The notes under the pieces were generated by a model. It ran no database searches. It worked only from the letters and a program-made list of their open reading frames with translations, and was not told where the DNA came from. Both the position numbers and the translations under genes were made by a program. Shown one piece after another: positions 1 to 8,468 of a DNA stretch of 40,764 nucleotides. Location: NCBI GenBank assembly GCA_035651635.1, contig DASRFK010000254.1, positions 1-40,764 of the forward strand. The letters run 5' to 3'. How positions within the stretch are numbered: the stretch's first letter is position 1; each line of letters starts with the position of its first letter. This DNA comes from JANXQE01 sp035651635. Its GTDB lineage: Bacteria; Verrucomicrobiota; Verrucomicrobiia; Limisphaerales; UBA8199.

Positions 1-1011
1 CCAAGCCAAGAACGCAAGGTTTGCGCAACGATCTACAAATGCGCGCTATTTATTCCAGTTTTGGCAATCTTAGGAGGATTCCTTTCGGTGGCACTTCGAA
101 AGCGACGAGACAAGGCGAAATCTGGTCATGAGCAGTATAGCTCAAACGGCAAAGTTCGGCCGCGGATAAAACCAAACTGGTGGATTTTATCCAGTGGGTT
201 CCTTATCGCGGGCACTTCTATGTCGCTCTCCTTCGACCAAAGCCATTACGCGAAGCAAATCGTACTCCTTGTAACGTTAGGGATTGTTTTAATAGCGATG
301 TATTGGCTTCTAAAACAAATCGATAACGAGATGCGCGCAAACCTCATTGGCACTGCCTTGATTGTGTTTGCATTTCGCGCTCTGCCGTCCCCCGGCATAG
401 GACTTACCTGGTGGACCATTGATATTTTGAAATTTGAGCCTCGGTTTTTTGCAGCCTTGGACCTATTCAGTAACATTGTGGCTCTGTTGGCATTATTGAC
501 TCTTAGGCGATGGCTCGCGAAGCGCTCCGTTTCTGGGGTAATCGCCACTTTAACTGTACTGTCGGCGGTGGTGTCGCTGCCCAACATTGCCATGTTCTAC
601 GGGTTCCATTTGTGGACGTACCAGCACTCAAGAGGGTTTGTCGACGCTCGATTCATCGCCACAATTGACACCGCCTTAGAGTCTCCGCTTTCGCAACTGG
701 CTGTAATTCCGATGCTTGTATGGATCGCTAGAGCTGCCCCGGAAGGTCTAAGGGCAACGTTTTTTGCCGTGATGTCCTCGTTACTTAATGTCGCTCGATT
801 GACATCTCAACTAGGTACGCATTATTTGGCCGAAACATATATTGTCGAGCGCCAAATACGAGATAGCACGACCGGCTCAATCACAGTTAATGAGAATTAT
901 TCAAATCTAGGCCGACTGCTCTGGTCTGACCTGGGTCTAACGCTCCTTGTGCCGTTTCTTGTAATCGGAGCGGTCGAGATCGCGAAGCGGCGAAGACCCA
1001 GTGTTCAGTAG
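1..1011 (+). CDS. Multi-pass membrane protein, MFS/BT1-like transporter (5' end outside window)
   Basis: The frame is open to base 1, so the gene starts before the window; the TTG at 61 is an internal codon within a hydrophobic segment. The visible 336 codons hold about eight hydrophobic segments separated by short basic loops (for example RKRRDK and LRRWLAKR) and end in a basic tail. The layout, and the motif of a proline-rich loop followed by an FEP-containing helix start, recall the folate/biopterin (BT1) branch of the major facilitator superfamily. That assignment is a resemblance only. The stop lies 14 bases from the stop of the convergent radical SAM gene, so the two are not one operon. 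Substrate unknown. Confidence 0.7.
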   Translation, partial: PSQERKVCATIYKCALFIPVLAILGGFLSVALRKRRDKAKSGHEQYSSNGKVRPRIKPNWWILSSGFLIAGTSMSLSFDQSHYAKQIVLLVTLGIVLIAMYWLLKQIDNEMRANLIGTALIVFAFRALPSPGIGLTWWTIDILKFEPRFFAALDLFSNIVALLALLTLRRWLAKRSVSGVIATLTVLSAVVSLPNIAMFYGFHLWTYQHSRGFVDARFIATIDTALESPLSQLAVIPMLVWIARAAPEGLRATFFAVMSSLLNVARLTSQLGTHYLAETYIVERQIRDSTTGSITVNENYSNLGRLLWSDLGLTLLVPFLVIGAVEIAKRRRPSVQ

Positions 1012-1025
1012 GGCAGCAGTTGCTT

Positions 1026-2150
1026 CTAGGCTGTTGCTGCAAGCGCCGGTTGAAGAGAGCCACCCAGCTTCTCGATCATCAACGATTGGATTATCTGGTC
1101 GTTAAGAATGCAAGAAGTATGTTCAGCGGCGTCGAACGATGCATGTTCGTAGAATTTGTGAGCCGGATTTCCTCCCTGGCATCCTTCGAAGAAAGCGCAT
1201 TGGTCTGCGCATTTCCTAATTCCGTCATGGACCTGCTTTTGATAAGATGCAAACTCGGCGGTATTACGAATGTCCCAAATGTTTGAGGTCGCGATGCGAT
1301 GTCTTAGATGCCGCAATGGACCAAGCGTTGCGCTCATGAGTTCAGGATTACCCCAATAGAATCCACCGTCCGCTGAAACGTTCAAAATATCTAGGCAACC
1401 AAGATTGTTGGGATCCAGTAACGGATGAGCACCTCCAAAGACTCGACGAGAAGTTTGATCAAAGTCTCTGACATACGACTCTGGATACTTCGACCAAAGT
1501 TCTAATAACTGTCCAAGGTAATCGCGCAGCCTTTCTTTATCATGAATTGTAAGCGAGTAAGGCGAGTCGACATTCTCCCCAATACTAGCAGCCAGCAGGT
1601 AACTCCACGCAATTCCACGATCGTGAAAGAAATGAAATAATTGCTCTGCAGGCAAATCTAGAGTTGCCTTTGTAATAACGCATATCGCCCCACCTTTCAC
1701 GCGCCGTTTAATTAACAGGTCCATGGCAGCATTCACCTTCTCGAAGGAGCCGTGCCGGGAGCGAGTCTTACGATGCAGATCGTGAATGCACTTGGGGCCG
1801 TCGACACTTACGCCTACGACAAAATCGTGCTCCAGAAAAAAGGAGCACCACTCGTCATTTATCAAAGTTCCATTTGTTTGAACTATGAATGCAGGGCGCC
1901 TATGAGCGCCAGAGCATTCCAGGCACTTATGCACAGCTCGCCTAAAGTAATCGACACCCAAAGCCAAGGGTTCGCCTGTTAACCAAAGGATATCCATGCC
2001 GACAAGGGATGGGTTCGCATATACCTGATGGAGCGTTTCAGCGAGTACAGCATCGGGCATCACGGCCGTGTCGTCCCTGTTGGGCGCCCAACAGTAGCTG
2101 CAATCGAGATTACAGAACCAAGCCGGGTGAAAGGTGGTTAATATTCTCAA
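1026..2150 (-). CDS. Radical SAM/SPASM peptide maturase
   Basis: 374 residues. The radical SAM cluster motif CX3CX2C is Cys13, Cys17, Cys20, followed by a TGEP loop (59-61) in place of GGEP and a VSVDGP strand (115-119) typical of anaerobic sulfatase-maturase-like enzymes. The C-terminal SPASM-type auxiliary cluster region has Cys252, Cys314, Cys318, Cys324 and Cys347, with the CQGG and late Cys pattern seen in RiPP maturases of the FxsB/GrrM/cyclophane type. The start is TTG: an in-frame TAA lies directly before it and GGGAGG sits 5 bases upstream. The start overlaps the stop of a 37-aa ORF (TTGA), which suggests translational coupling and that the peptide is the substrate. Class is secure; the exact chemistry is not. 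Confidence 0.92.
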   Translation of the reverse strand: MRILTTFHPAWFCNLDCSYCWAPNRDDTAVMPDAVLAETLHQVYANPSLVGMDILWLTGEPLALGVDYFRRAVHKCLECSGAHRRPAFIVQTNGTLINDEWCSFFLEHDFVVGVSVDGPKCIHDLHRKTRSRHGSFEKVNAAMDLLIKRRVKGGAICVITKATLDLPAEQLFHFFHDRGIAWSYLLAASIGENVDSPYSLTIHDKERLRDYLGQLLELWSKYPESYVRDFDQTSRRVFGGAHPLLDPNNLGCLDILNVSADGGFYWGNPELMSATLGPLRHLRHRIATSNIWDIRNTAEFASYQKQVHDGIRKCADQCAFFEGCQGGNPAHKFYEHASFDAAEHTSCILNDQIIQSLMIEKLGGSLQPALAATA

Positions 2151-2260
2151 TTAAGCCTCCCGGTCTGCGTGGGGTGTTCAATCAGCCCGCTTAGCGTGAC
2201 TCCCCCAGGCAAGATTTGCTCCATTACAGACGACATTGTCGGCGGCGGCGTGCCAAACAT
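2147..2260 (-). CDS. Small ORF, candidate RiPP precursor peptide (37 aa)
   Basis: An ATG preceded by AAGGAGGAGG at a 6-base spacing opens a 37-codon frame whose TGA overlaps the TTG of the maturase gene. The peptide begins MFGTPPPTMSSVMEQ and ends HPTQTGRLN; the middle holds a PGG turn and small hydrophobic residues. It has no cysteine and one aromatic residue. The ribosome binding site is the best one I found in the window, which argues for real expression. That it is the substrate of the maturase is inference from position. A competing 76-codon frame (2178-2408) covers the same DNA but has only a distant GGAG before its ATG. Confidence 0.6.
   Translation of the reverse strand: MFGTPPPTMSSVMEQILPGGVTLSGLIEHPTQTGRLN
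2156..2161 (-). promoter_or_regulatory. Shine-Dalgarno site fixing the TTG start of the radical SAM gene
   Basis: GGGAGG on the minus strand, 5 bases before the TTG at 2150; the in-frame codon just upstream of the TTG is TAA, so no earlier start is possible. Confidence 0.8.
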
Positions 2261-2266
2261 TAAATT

Positions 2267-2276
2267 CCTCCTCCTT
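2267..2276 (-). promoter_or_regulatory. Strong Shine-Dalgarno site of the 37-aa ORF
   Basis: AAGGAGGAGG on the minus strand, 6 bases before the ATG at 2260. It decides the frame of the small gene before the radical SAM gene. Confidence 0.75.
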
Positions 2277-2408
2277 ACACCTAACTTGGCTCGAAGAGGA
2301 TATTTTAGTGGCAAAACTGCTCGGAGAGCTTCTTGCCGCAGTCGTGTTAATCATCGCTGCGGCTTGTTTAACCGCGTCGCGATCCAGGGTGTGTTGGTTG
2401 GTGATCAT

Positions 2409-3220
2409 GAGTTACATGAATGCTCCACGATGAGCGACTAATTGTCAAATCAAACCTCAATCAAATCTCAACAGGCGCAACACGCGGAACACTCGCACGC
2501 CTCAGCATAAATTGCTGTGTCCAGTTCACAACGGACCCGTAATAGTCGGCGCATTCCCGGCTGCCAGTCCGGAAGGTGATCTCGAATGCCATTGGCCGTT
2601 CAGGTCCATAACCGGATCCGGTCGAGCACACGATGGCATCGGTGAAGCGGTGAAGCGGTTGAGGATTCTGCGAGACGGCGAGACGAGTAGACGAGTTTCG
2701 GAAGTTTCGCAATCGTCGGCCGGGGATGGTTGATGCTTGGCGAGGTGATGGCGATCGAATGATCGAATGCACGCCGCATGATCCCATAATCTCTGATGAG
2801 ATCGGCGCCACCGTGTCGCCGGCGAGTCTATCGGCACCTTAAGGTGGGAAATCTTGAATCAGGCAATTTCCGATCCGAAACTTTTCCCTTTGGTGGTCAG
2901 ACCTGTTCGCATACGGGTTTATGGCGATTCTTCTTGCTTCTTGCACCATTCTGTCAGGTTGTTGAGGAAGCGACAAAGCCGCTTGCCTTGGTTTTTTTGA
3001 GCGACCGCCGACACACGACACCATTGCCATCACGGTCTGGAAGTTTAGGCCTCGTCAGTGATGCCCATCGAGCCCGATGCAGCGTCAATCCCCTTCAACC
3101 GCGGCGTCTACACCTCGCGCCCTCCGGGCACGTATGCCCAACGAGAACTCTCCTAGAGCTCACGCCATCGAGGTAAGCCGGACTCCATAAGAATGCACTC
3201 AATGCAATTAGAAGCCCATC
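2409..3220. other. Gene-poor gap before the radical SAM locus
   Basis: No convincing gene. The part next to the small ORF (about 2409-2460) should hold its promoter; a TTGACA-like box is present on the minus strand at 2442-2447 but no clear -10. The rest is rich in short imperfect duplications (GGTGAAGC twice, GCGAGACG twice, GATCGAAT twice at about 2640-2765), as expected of decaying non-coding DNA. Open frames here have no recognisable domain. Confidence 0.5.
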
Positions 3221-4318
3221 TCAACCAGCCCAGTTGGCAGTTGAAAATTGAACTATCGCCACAATTTGTAACGCAGCCAAAAATACGACATAATACCAAA
3301 ACAACCATCGGTTGGTCTTCTTCTCAAGCACATGGGCCAAAGCCACAAACACAGGAAAGCAAACAATCAAATATCGACGATATGATATAAACCAACTGCT
3401 TAAAGCGGGAACTAATCCAGCGGGTAGCGCATACCAGAACCACGTGCGGTTCATGCGATAAATGACAGGAAGAAGCACCAGCCACAAAATAAAAAATACG
3501 CGATCCAATGCTCCATCTAACATTCCATCAACCGTCCGTATGTTAGCGAAAGCATTCAAAAAACCATGAATGTCCATCATATTCCGGAGCGAAGGCGCAT
3601 TCGGATAAAACCGTTGCGCCATGAAGCCCTCAAAGCAATTCCCCGTCCAAGCATACATCAGAGCAAAGTAAGTAACGTACCCTAGCAATGGACTCAATAA
3701 AATCCACCAATGCGTCAGTAATTTTCTCTCTTCATAAAGATACCACAGCAAAGGGAGAACAATAAAAATGCCAATCGCTCTCGTTAGAGGAAGTAAGCAG
3801 CCAATGATTACAATCCACAAAACTCGCCAATTTGAAAGAGCTAAAAACAGCCCAAGAACTAATAGCAAGAAAAGTGACTCCGTGTAAGGAATTGAAAAAA
3901 ACAACGCTCCGGGAAACGCCATAAGCAAGATAGTGGAGTCGCGTCCAATGCTTGCGCCCCACTTGTCGGCGGCCAGCTTATACAAAAAGCAAAGAGCCAC
4001 AATGGAAAAGGCATTTGCCAAAATGACGCCGACGATTAAATTCCTGTGCGGGATCAAAGTGGAGACACACCGAATGCTCGCCGGCCACAAAGGATAAAAT
4101 GCGCACACCGCCGAACCTGTTGAGTAACCGTCGGAACTGAGCCTCAAATAATCTCCGCCATCCCAGGCAGCCCATCTGTGCCAACGATGTGAGTTTTCGG
4201 GTTCGGCATTAAATTGGATTAACGCAACCAAATCTGTCGACATCAACAGTGCAATAAAGCAGATGACTAAGCACTTATAGGTTACGACAAGTCTTAGCAT
4301 GCGTGTCTGCCCGGTCAA
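3221..4318 (-). CDS. PIG-V-like membrane glycosyltransferase (copy 1)
   Basis: 365 residues with about nine hydrophobic segments. The first extracytoplasmic loop has the WDGGDY motif (Asp53) followed by GY and a CAFYPLWP segment, the signature of PIG-V-type and related GT-C mannosyltransferases, in which the loop acidic residue acts in catalysis. Such enzymes use a polyprenyl-phosphate sugar donor on the outer face of the membrane. It is the last gene of a tight minus-strand run (gap of 29 bases to the MauE-like gene). A second member, 6594-7907, shares the loop motif, the WTGNxFEG segment and the WAG C-terminus. Acceptor unknown. Confidence 0.85.
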   Translation of the reverse strand: MTGQTRMLRLVVTYKCLVICFIALLMSTDLVALIQFNAEPENSHRWHRWAAWDGGDYLRLSSDGYSTGSAVCAFYPLWPASIRCVSTLIPHRNLIVGVILANAFSIVALCFLYKLAADKWGASIGRDSTILLMAFPGALFFSIPYTESLFLLLVLGLFLALSNWRVLWIVIIGCLLPLTRAIGIFIVLPLLWYLYEERKLLTHWWILLSPLLGYVTYFALMYAWTGNCFEGFMAQRFYPNAPSLRNMMDIHGFLNAFANIRTVDGMLDGALDRVFFILWLVLLPVIYRMNRTWFWYALPAGLVPALSSWFISYRRYLIVCFPVFVALAHVLEKKTNRWLFWYYVVFLAALQIVAIVQFSTANWAG

Positions 4319-4347
4319 ACATCAGATTGTTGTGTTTTCTATTCTTA

Positions 4348-4824
4348 TTACAAGTTAGCCGATAAGTGAGCACACACACGCGGCTGTGTTTTCATCGCTA
4401 AAGCAAGGTGATAGGTACTTAAAAGCCATACAATCAATACCAGAATTCCCAAAGGCTTATCGGCAACCGCTGAGTCAATCTTTAGCCATTCCCAAATGTT
4501 GCCGAGGCAAGGACATGGTTGATTCACGTCTAAATACCACCGGCCAAACCGGTACATAAGCAGAATGGATGATAGCCACATCAACGCACCGCAGCGAGCT
4601 CGCATTGAACGGTGTGAAAGGCAAAACACCCCCACCCCTAACTCGAGTATAGCAGCAATTATTAGCAAAGCCCGAACAGAAAGATGTCCTACAACAGGAT
4701 CAACAGTTCGTAGCAATTTTGCATGCCCTAAAATAGCGCCACACTTAGCGAGACCGCACAGAATAAAAAACCACCCTGACATAGTCAGAAATGCCATTTG
4801 CGCTCTTCTTCCTGTTTTACTCAT
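4348..4824 (-). CDS. MauE/DoxX-like redox-associated membrane protein
   Basis: 158 residues with four hydrophobic segments. The loop RFGRWYLDVNQPCPCLG carries a CPC motif at the membrane face, like the MauE family, where MauE is needed for disulfide formation in the methylamine dehydrogenase small subunit. No other mau gene is present. It lies 12 bases after the secreted protein gene and in the same run as the Cys-rich lipoprotein at 6122-6418, so a role in oxidising cysteines of exported proteins of this locus is a reasonable inference. Membership is judged by topology and the CPC loop. Confidence 0.75.
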   Translation of the reverse strand: MSKTGRRAQMAFLTMSGWFFILCGLAKCGAILGHAKLLRTVDPVVGHLSVRALLIIAAILELGVGVFCLSHRSMRARCGALMWLSSILLMYRFGRWYLDVNQPCPCLGNIWEWLKIDSAVADKPLGILVLIVWLLSTYHLALAMKTQPRVCAHLSANL

Positions 4825-4836
4825 TCACTCAGAGCT

Positions 4837-5982
4837 TTATCTGCTGCGATTCACAAAGTTCTTCTTTAACCAAATTAACAAAGGCACACAAACTCCAAGC
4901 AATAGGCCCGCTAACATAATGAATTGTTTTGTCGAAAGGTGGTTTGAAACCAGTGGGCCAAAGGTCGCAGCTTCGTATATCGGAATACCATTTGCGTTCG
5001 TAAGCATTATTTGTAACTCCTCCTGGGTCGGCAAACGAAATCCGACGCGGTACGAAAGGGTTTTAGAGAATCTTTGGTCGGAAACTCTCGTACCAGAAGT
5101 GAAGAATGTTTGAAGATCGACCTGAAGTGGCTTGTCCTCAGGATGTATCAGCTTACGCCTCCAAACAATGTGCCGAAACACTTGACCATTGTTGAAAAAC
5201 TCAGTATCAGCGTTGATGCAAACGCTAGGTTGATTCTGGGTGTCAAAAAGCAACCTCGTCCTAGAAAACAATGAACCTTCATTTGCGTAACTATTCAGTT
5301 CGATCGGCGAAAGCTCCGTCATTGAAATGAACAGTTCGTACTTATTTATGGGAGATTCAGATCCACGGGTTATATCCAGAATATGACACGGCGTGCCGCT
5401 TAATGAGGTACCCGTTCTTAAACTCAATCCTTCTGCAGAAGTCAACCAGCCGTAAAGAGTTTGCTTGCTGAGGAATAATGGCAAGCCAACCACATCGGAC
5501 CCTCGACGGTTCGAAATCTCACCGATTGTGCTGTTGCCTGAGATTTTATTCGAAGAGGATAAAAACAAATGCGACTCGAAGACCGCGTTCGAGGTGTTTA
5601 CCGTCTTTTCTTCTAAAGTTGCGTGACGACCGTCATCCAAGCGAGACGTTTTTATAGTTATTACGTCCGAGCCAATGGAGTAAATAACTGAAGCTGTGTT
5701 TGTCGACGCAGCGAGGTCTGTTGCCCTCGATTTTTCAAGTTCTGCAATAGCTTCTTTGCTCAAATGGTCTTTTAAAAGTTCAATGTGGTTCAAAGCGGGA
5801 TGGTTTGCTTTATACGTAATTGCGGTCTCTTCGGCAGAAATGCTATACCCTACGATGCTCTCTCCGGGGTCGCCGAACTTGTCGATAAACGATGGCACTT
5901 CTGCCCCAGAGGATAAATCGCCAAAGAGTGTTGCACTAAAGAGAATACTCAGGATTGCCAAAGTGAATGGGGTTAAGCGCAT
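4837..5982 (-). CDS. Exported, C-terminally anchored protein of unknown function
   Basis: 381 residues from the ATG at 5982; a TTG 51 bases upstream would add 17 residues before the signal peptide and is less likely. The N-terminus (MRLTPFTLAILSILF) is a signal peptide ending near the SSGAEVP segment. The long middle part is Ser/Thr/Asn-rich and looks like a beta-rich exported domain. A hydrophobic helix close to the C-terminus (FIMLAGLLLGVCVPLLIWL) followed by KKNFVNRSR should anchor it with the body outside. I recognise no family. It sits between the Cys-rich lipoprotein and the MauE-like gene, probably in one operon. Confidence 0.8.
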   Translation of the reverse strand: MRLTPFTLAILSILFSATLFGDLSSGAEVPSFIDKFGDPGESIVGYSISAEETAITYKANHPALNHIELLKDHLSKEAIAELEKSRATDLAASTNTASVIYSIGSDVITIKTSRLDDGRHATLEEKTVNTSNAVFESHLFLSSSNKISGNSTIGEISNRRGSDVVGLPLFLSKQTLYGWLTSAEGLSLRTGTSLSGTPCHILDITRGSESPINKYELFISMTELSPIELNSYANEGSLFSRTRLLFDTQNQPSVCINADTEFFNNGQVFRHIVWRRKLIHPEDKPLQVDLQTFFTSGTRVSDQRFSKTLSYRVGFRLPTQEELQIMLTNANGIPIYEAATFGPLVSNHLSTKQFIMLAGLLLGVCVPLLIWLKKNFVNRSR

Positions 5983-6121
5983 GGGTGATCCAGGTTTCGT
6001 TTTTAGCGCGATAATGGAACTTGGAGCTGGCAATGTTTGTAAATTGACAGATTATGCGCGCGCACTTTTGCAAGTGAAAGCACGCGCGTTTACAGCATTT
6101 TGCCGATCTGCACTGGCAGAT

Positions 6122-6418
6122 TTAATAGCAATCGTGAGTCGTTTTATCATTGCAGGAGCCACTGGAGTAGTAAACTACCCATTTGCCCTGCACTGGATCC
6201 CAATCCCAAATAATATATGTCGGCGAGACGGTCCCGTTGTTCACACAATTTCCTGGATATTCGGTGTCTTCGCAGGAATTACACGTGTACGACCACCATT
6301 TTGTTTGCGCGGTGGAACCGCTAGTCGCCCCTCCTCCCACTGCCCAGATGTAGTCACAGGCTAGAAGATTACCGGTGACCATTACTCCAACGAGTATTGC
6401 GATGATTAGTTTCTTCAT
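6122..6418 (-). CDS. Small Cys-rich lipoprotein
   Basis: 98 residues. Lys2-Lys3, a hydrophobic stretch and the lipobox LLAC put a lipidated cysteine at position 21. The mature part contains five more cysteines (CNSCEDTEYPGNC and SGSCNDKTTHDC), an aromatic patch (IIWDWDP, KWVVYY) and ends in Tyr. An extracytoplasmic protein with this many cysteines should form disulfides, and a MauE-like protein is encoded in the same run. About 55 bases upstream of the ATG on the minus strand is an imperfect AT-rich palindrome, and the leader has a small CGCCGA/TCGGCG stem. No Shine-Dalgarno box is visible. Function unknown. Confidence 0.8.
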   Translation of the reverse strand: MKKLIIAILVGVMVTGNLLACDYIWAVGGGATSGSTAQTKWWSYTCNSCEDTEYPGNCVNNGTVSPTYIIWDWDPVQGKWVVYYSSGSCNDKTTHDCY

Positions 6419-6593
6419 TTGGCTTTTTGATTTTGCAACCTAGCCGCCGATGCGTTCGGCGTACGTTCTACATTTTGTATGTAAAATTCCTCTCATTTAT
6501 TCATAACAAGTGCACTTTGCCCATCAGCACCGGCGTTGAGCGTTGCTTCTAACATGGGCTCCGGACTGATGCAAGCTGAAAATATTAGACTTT

Positions 6594-7907
6594 TCAACCA
6601 GCCCATCGAAAGTTGACAAAACGCCAAACCAGAATGGCGTGCAGCGTGACGCTCACAGTGATAACAATCAAAAGTAGGAACTTGTTTTTCGCTTCGTAGA
6701 AAAAGCTCGCTAGTGCTACAAACATAGGAAATACAATTGATTCAAACCGAGTGAACGAAACGAACGTACCACTCATCGCGGGAAGTATCCCCAATACGTA
6801 GGCCCAAATTAACATATCCTTCCCCAAGCGCCAGATCCGCGGAAGTGTGTACATCAAAATAAGAAAAAGACCACGGTCAAGGACTGAACCCTTAAACGCG
6901 TGCCAAGCGTCAGGGGAAAGAAAACCGACGACAAACTTCGGTAAATTCCACAGATTGCGGATTGAATGAATGTTCCGCCAATATTTTTGCGCCTGCAATC
7001 CTTCAAAGGGATTTCCCGTCCAGAGTTTTATTAGGCAAAAATAAGTTAATAAGCCCATTATCGGCGCAAAAACTATGGCGACGTTTCTATAATTTGTTTG
7101 GCACCAAATCGCCTTTGCTATTTTAAAACACCACACGGAACTGGTTCTGCCAGGCATTTGCACTGTACGGTGTTCACGATGTTGCACAGAGGCTGCAGCC
7201 CCACAGGAGGTTTGGGAGTGACCAGACCGCATGAAAATCTTAGGCCAGGGCCGAAACCCTCGAATCGGGAATATCCCGACCTGTTTGTGCCGGAAAGCGT
7301 GCCAAACAATCGGGAGGATCGAGAATACCCCGACGCCGCGGGTGAGGGGCAACAAAAACGCGGCCAGCAACGCCACACAGGACTGGTTTCGCTCCAACCC
7401 AAAGAAAAGAAGCATGAGAATCAAAAAAAACAATGATTCGCTATATACGAACTGGTAAAAAAGTGAGCCTGGAAAGGTTATCAGAAGGATAAGGGCCAAG
7501 GATGCGACTGATTCACCAAATCGACGAGAAGTATTATAATAAAAAAGAAGCCAGCCAGCCAGCGAAAATCCGTTTGCTAGTAACAATCCTACAATTAAGT
7601 GATCAGCCCCTGTCAGGTTCGCAACGAAGCGTATGGCAAGCGGCCATAGAGGATAGAAGGCGCAAGACGCGCTGTTTTTGGCGTACCCAACCTTGCTTAG
7701 AAGAAGGTAATGCGCCGCATCCCAGGTACCGAAGTGGCTTGCAAAGTCTGGGCCACCTTCTGGAGGCCAGCGAGCTATGCCCGAAAAGAAAACTCCTTTG
7801 TCAAAGTTGGGCCAAAAAATCGACGCAGCGCAAATAAGCGCAAAATAGCCGACTTTGAACAAAACTAGCAGAATCGCGAGTCTTTCCCAACTATGCCTTG
7901 GCCGCAT
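6594..7907 (-). CDS. PIG-V-like membrane glycosyltransferase (copy 2) with internal insertion
   Basis: 437 residues, a GT-C fold membrane enzyme like the one at 3221-4318: TWDAAHY loop (Asp63), CAFYPLWP at 82-89, WTGNPFEG further on, and the same WAG end. Compared with copy 1 it has an extra segment of about 60 residues (about 212-272, bases 7091-7274) that is hydrophilic, rich in Cys, Arg, Ser and His and unlike the membrane segments around it. The reading frame stays open through it, so either the loop has grown or a small DNA element inserted in frame. It starts 18 bases after the GtrA-like gene. Likely role: transfer of a polyprenyl-phosphate-linked sugar outside the membrane. Confidence 0.82.
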   Translation of the reverse strand: MRPRHSWERLAILLVLFKVGYFALICAASIFWPNFDKGVFFSGIARWPPEGGPDFASHFGTWDAAHYLLLSKVGYAKNSASCAFYPLWPLAIRFVANLTGADHLIVGLLLANGFSLAGWLLFYYNTSRRFGESVASLALILLITFPGSLFYQFVYSESLFFLILMLLFFGLERNQSCVALLAAFLLPLTRGVGVFSILPIVWHAFRHKQVGIFPIRGFRPWPKIFMRSGHSQTSCGAAASVQHREHRTVQMPGRTSSVWCFKIAKAIWCQTNYRNVAIVFAPIMGLLTYFCLIKLWTGNPFEGLQAQKYWRNIHSIRNLWNLPKFVVGFLSPDAWHAFKGSVLDRGLFLILMYTLPRIWRLGKDMLIWAYVLGILPAMSGTFVSFTRFESIVFPMFVALASFFYEAKNKFLLLIVITVSVTLHAILVWRFVNFRWAG

Positions 7908-7925
7908 CCTTTTGAGAGTTGGCGA

Positions 7926-8411
7926 TCAAACCGGACCGTCTTTTCCGTTGGCTTCATCGCTCCAATTGAAGAGGACGTTCATCGAAAAATTCCACAACGT
8001 TACCAACATAATTGTCAAGCAATTTGCCATGTACAAGTTGAAATTAAAGCCGCGGTAAAATACACTTAGAAGCATTACGGCCACGCCAATCCCAACACCG
8101 CAGATTGCCTGAAAGCGTAACAAACGCCACCCCCAACCGCATCCCAAACGACTTGCGCTGCCACAGCCCCGGAATGTCCACATTTCGTTCAAAGCGAAAT
8201 TATTCAACATGGCTGTTTCTGCCGAACAAAGCTTACTGATATTAATATCCCAATTGCAGTGGCGAACGAGCAAATGCAGCATAGCCATATCAATAAGAAA
8301 GCCAACGGCGCCCACTGTACAGAACCTGACGAATTGATAGGCTCTCACCCAAGTTACATTAATAGGCCTTATTCGAAATGGCATGTTTATCATTGTAGTA
8401 TTTATCGCCAT
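7926..8411 (-). CDS. GtrA-family membrane protein
   Basis: 161 residues, four hydrophobic segments. The segment QFVRFCTVGAVGFLIDMAML and the later NFALNEMWTFRG match GtrA family proteins (pattern F..VG..g...d, then NF..n..wtF). GtrA-type proteins are thought to flip polyprenyl-phosphate sugars across the cytoplasmic membrane. Its neighbours are a PIG-V-like transferase (18 bases downstream) and, further upstream, a GT2 polyprenyl-phosphate sugar synthase, which fits that role. The first two Met codons (positions 1 and 7) are both possible starts. Confidence 0.88.
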   Translation of the reverse strand: MAINTTMINMPFRIRPINVTWVRAYQFVRFCTVGAVGFLIDMAMLHLLVRHCNWDINISKLCSAETAMLNNFALNEMWTFRGCGSASRLGCGWGWRLLRFQAICGVGIGVAVMLLSVFYRGFNFNLYMANCLTIMLVTLWNFSMNVLFNWSDEANGKDGPV

Positions 8412-8468
8412 CGATTGGCTGGCGATTGTCCGTATGTCAACCGGCTTGCTACACTCTTGTTCTGATTG

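Noticed and set aside
2178..2408. 76-aa minus-strand ORF covering the candidate precursor
   Set aside because: Its ATG has only a GGAG about 14 bases upstream, while the 37-aa frame inside it has an ideal ribosome binding site and a coupled stop. Kept only as an alternative precursor.
2796..3176. 126-aa plus-strand ORF in the early gap
   Set aside because: Composition resembles random translation (Ser, Arg, Pro, Leu), with no domain and no start signal.
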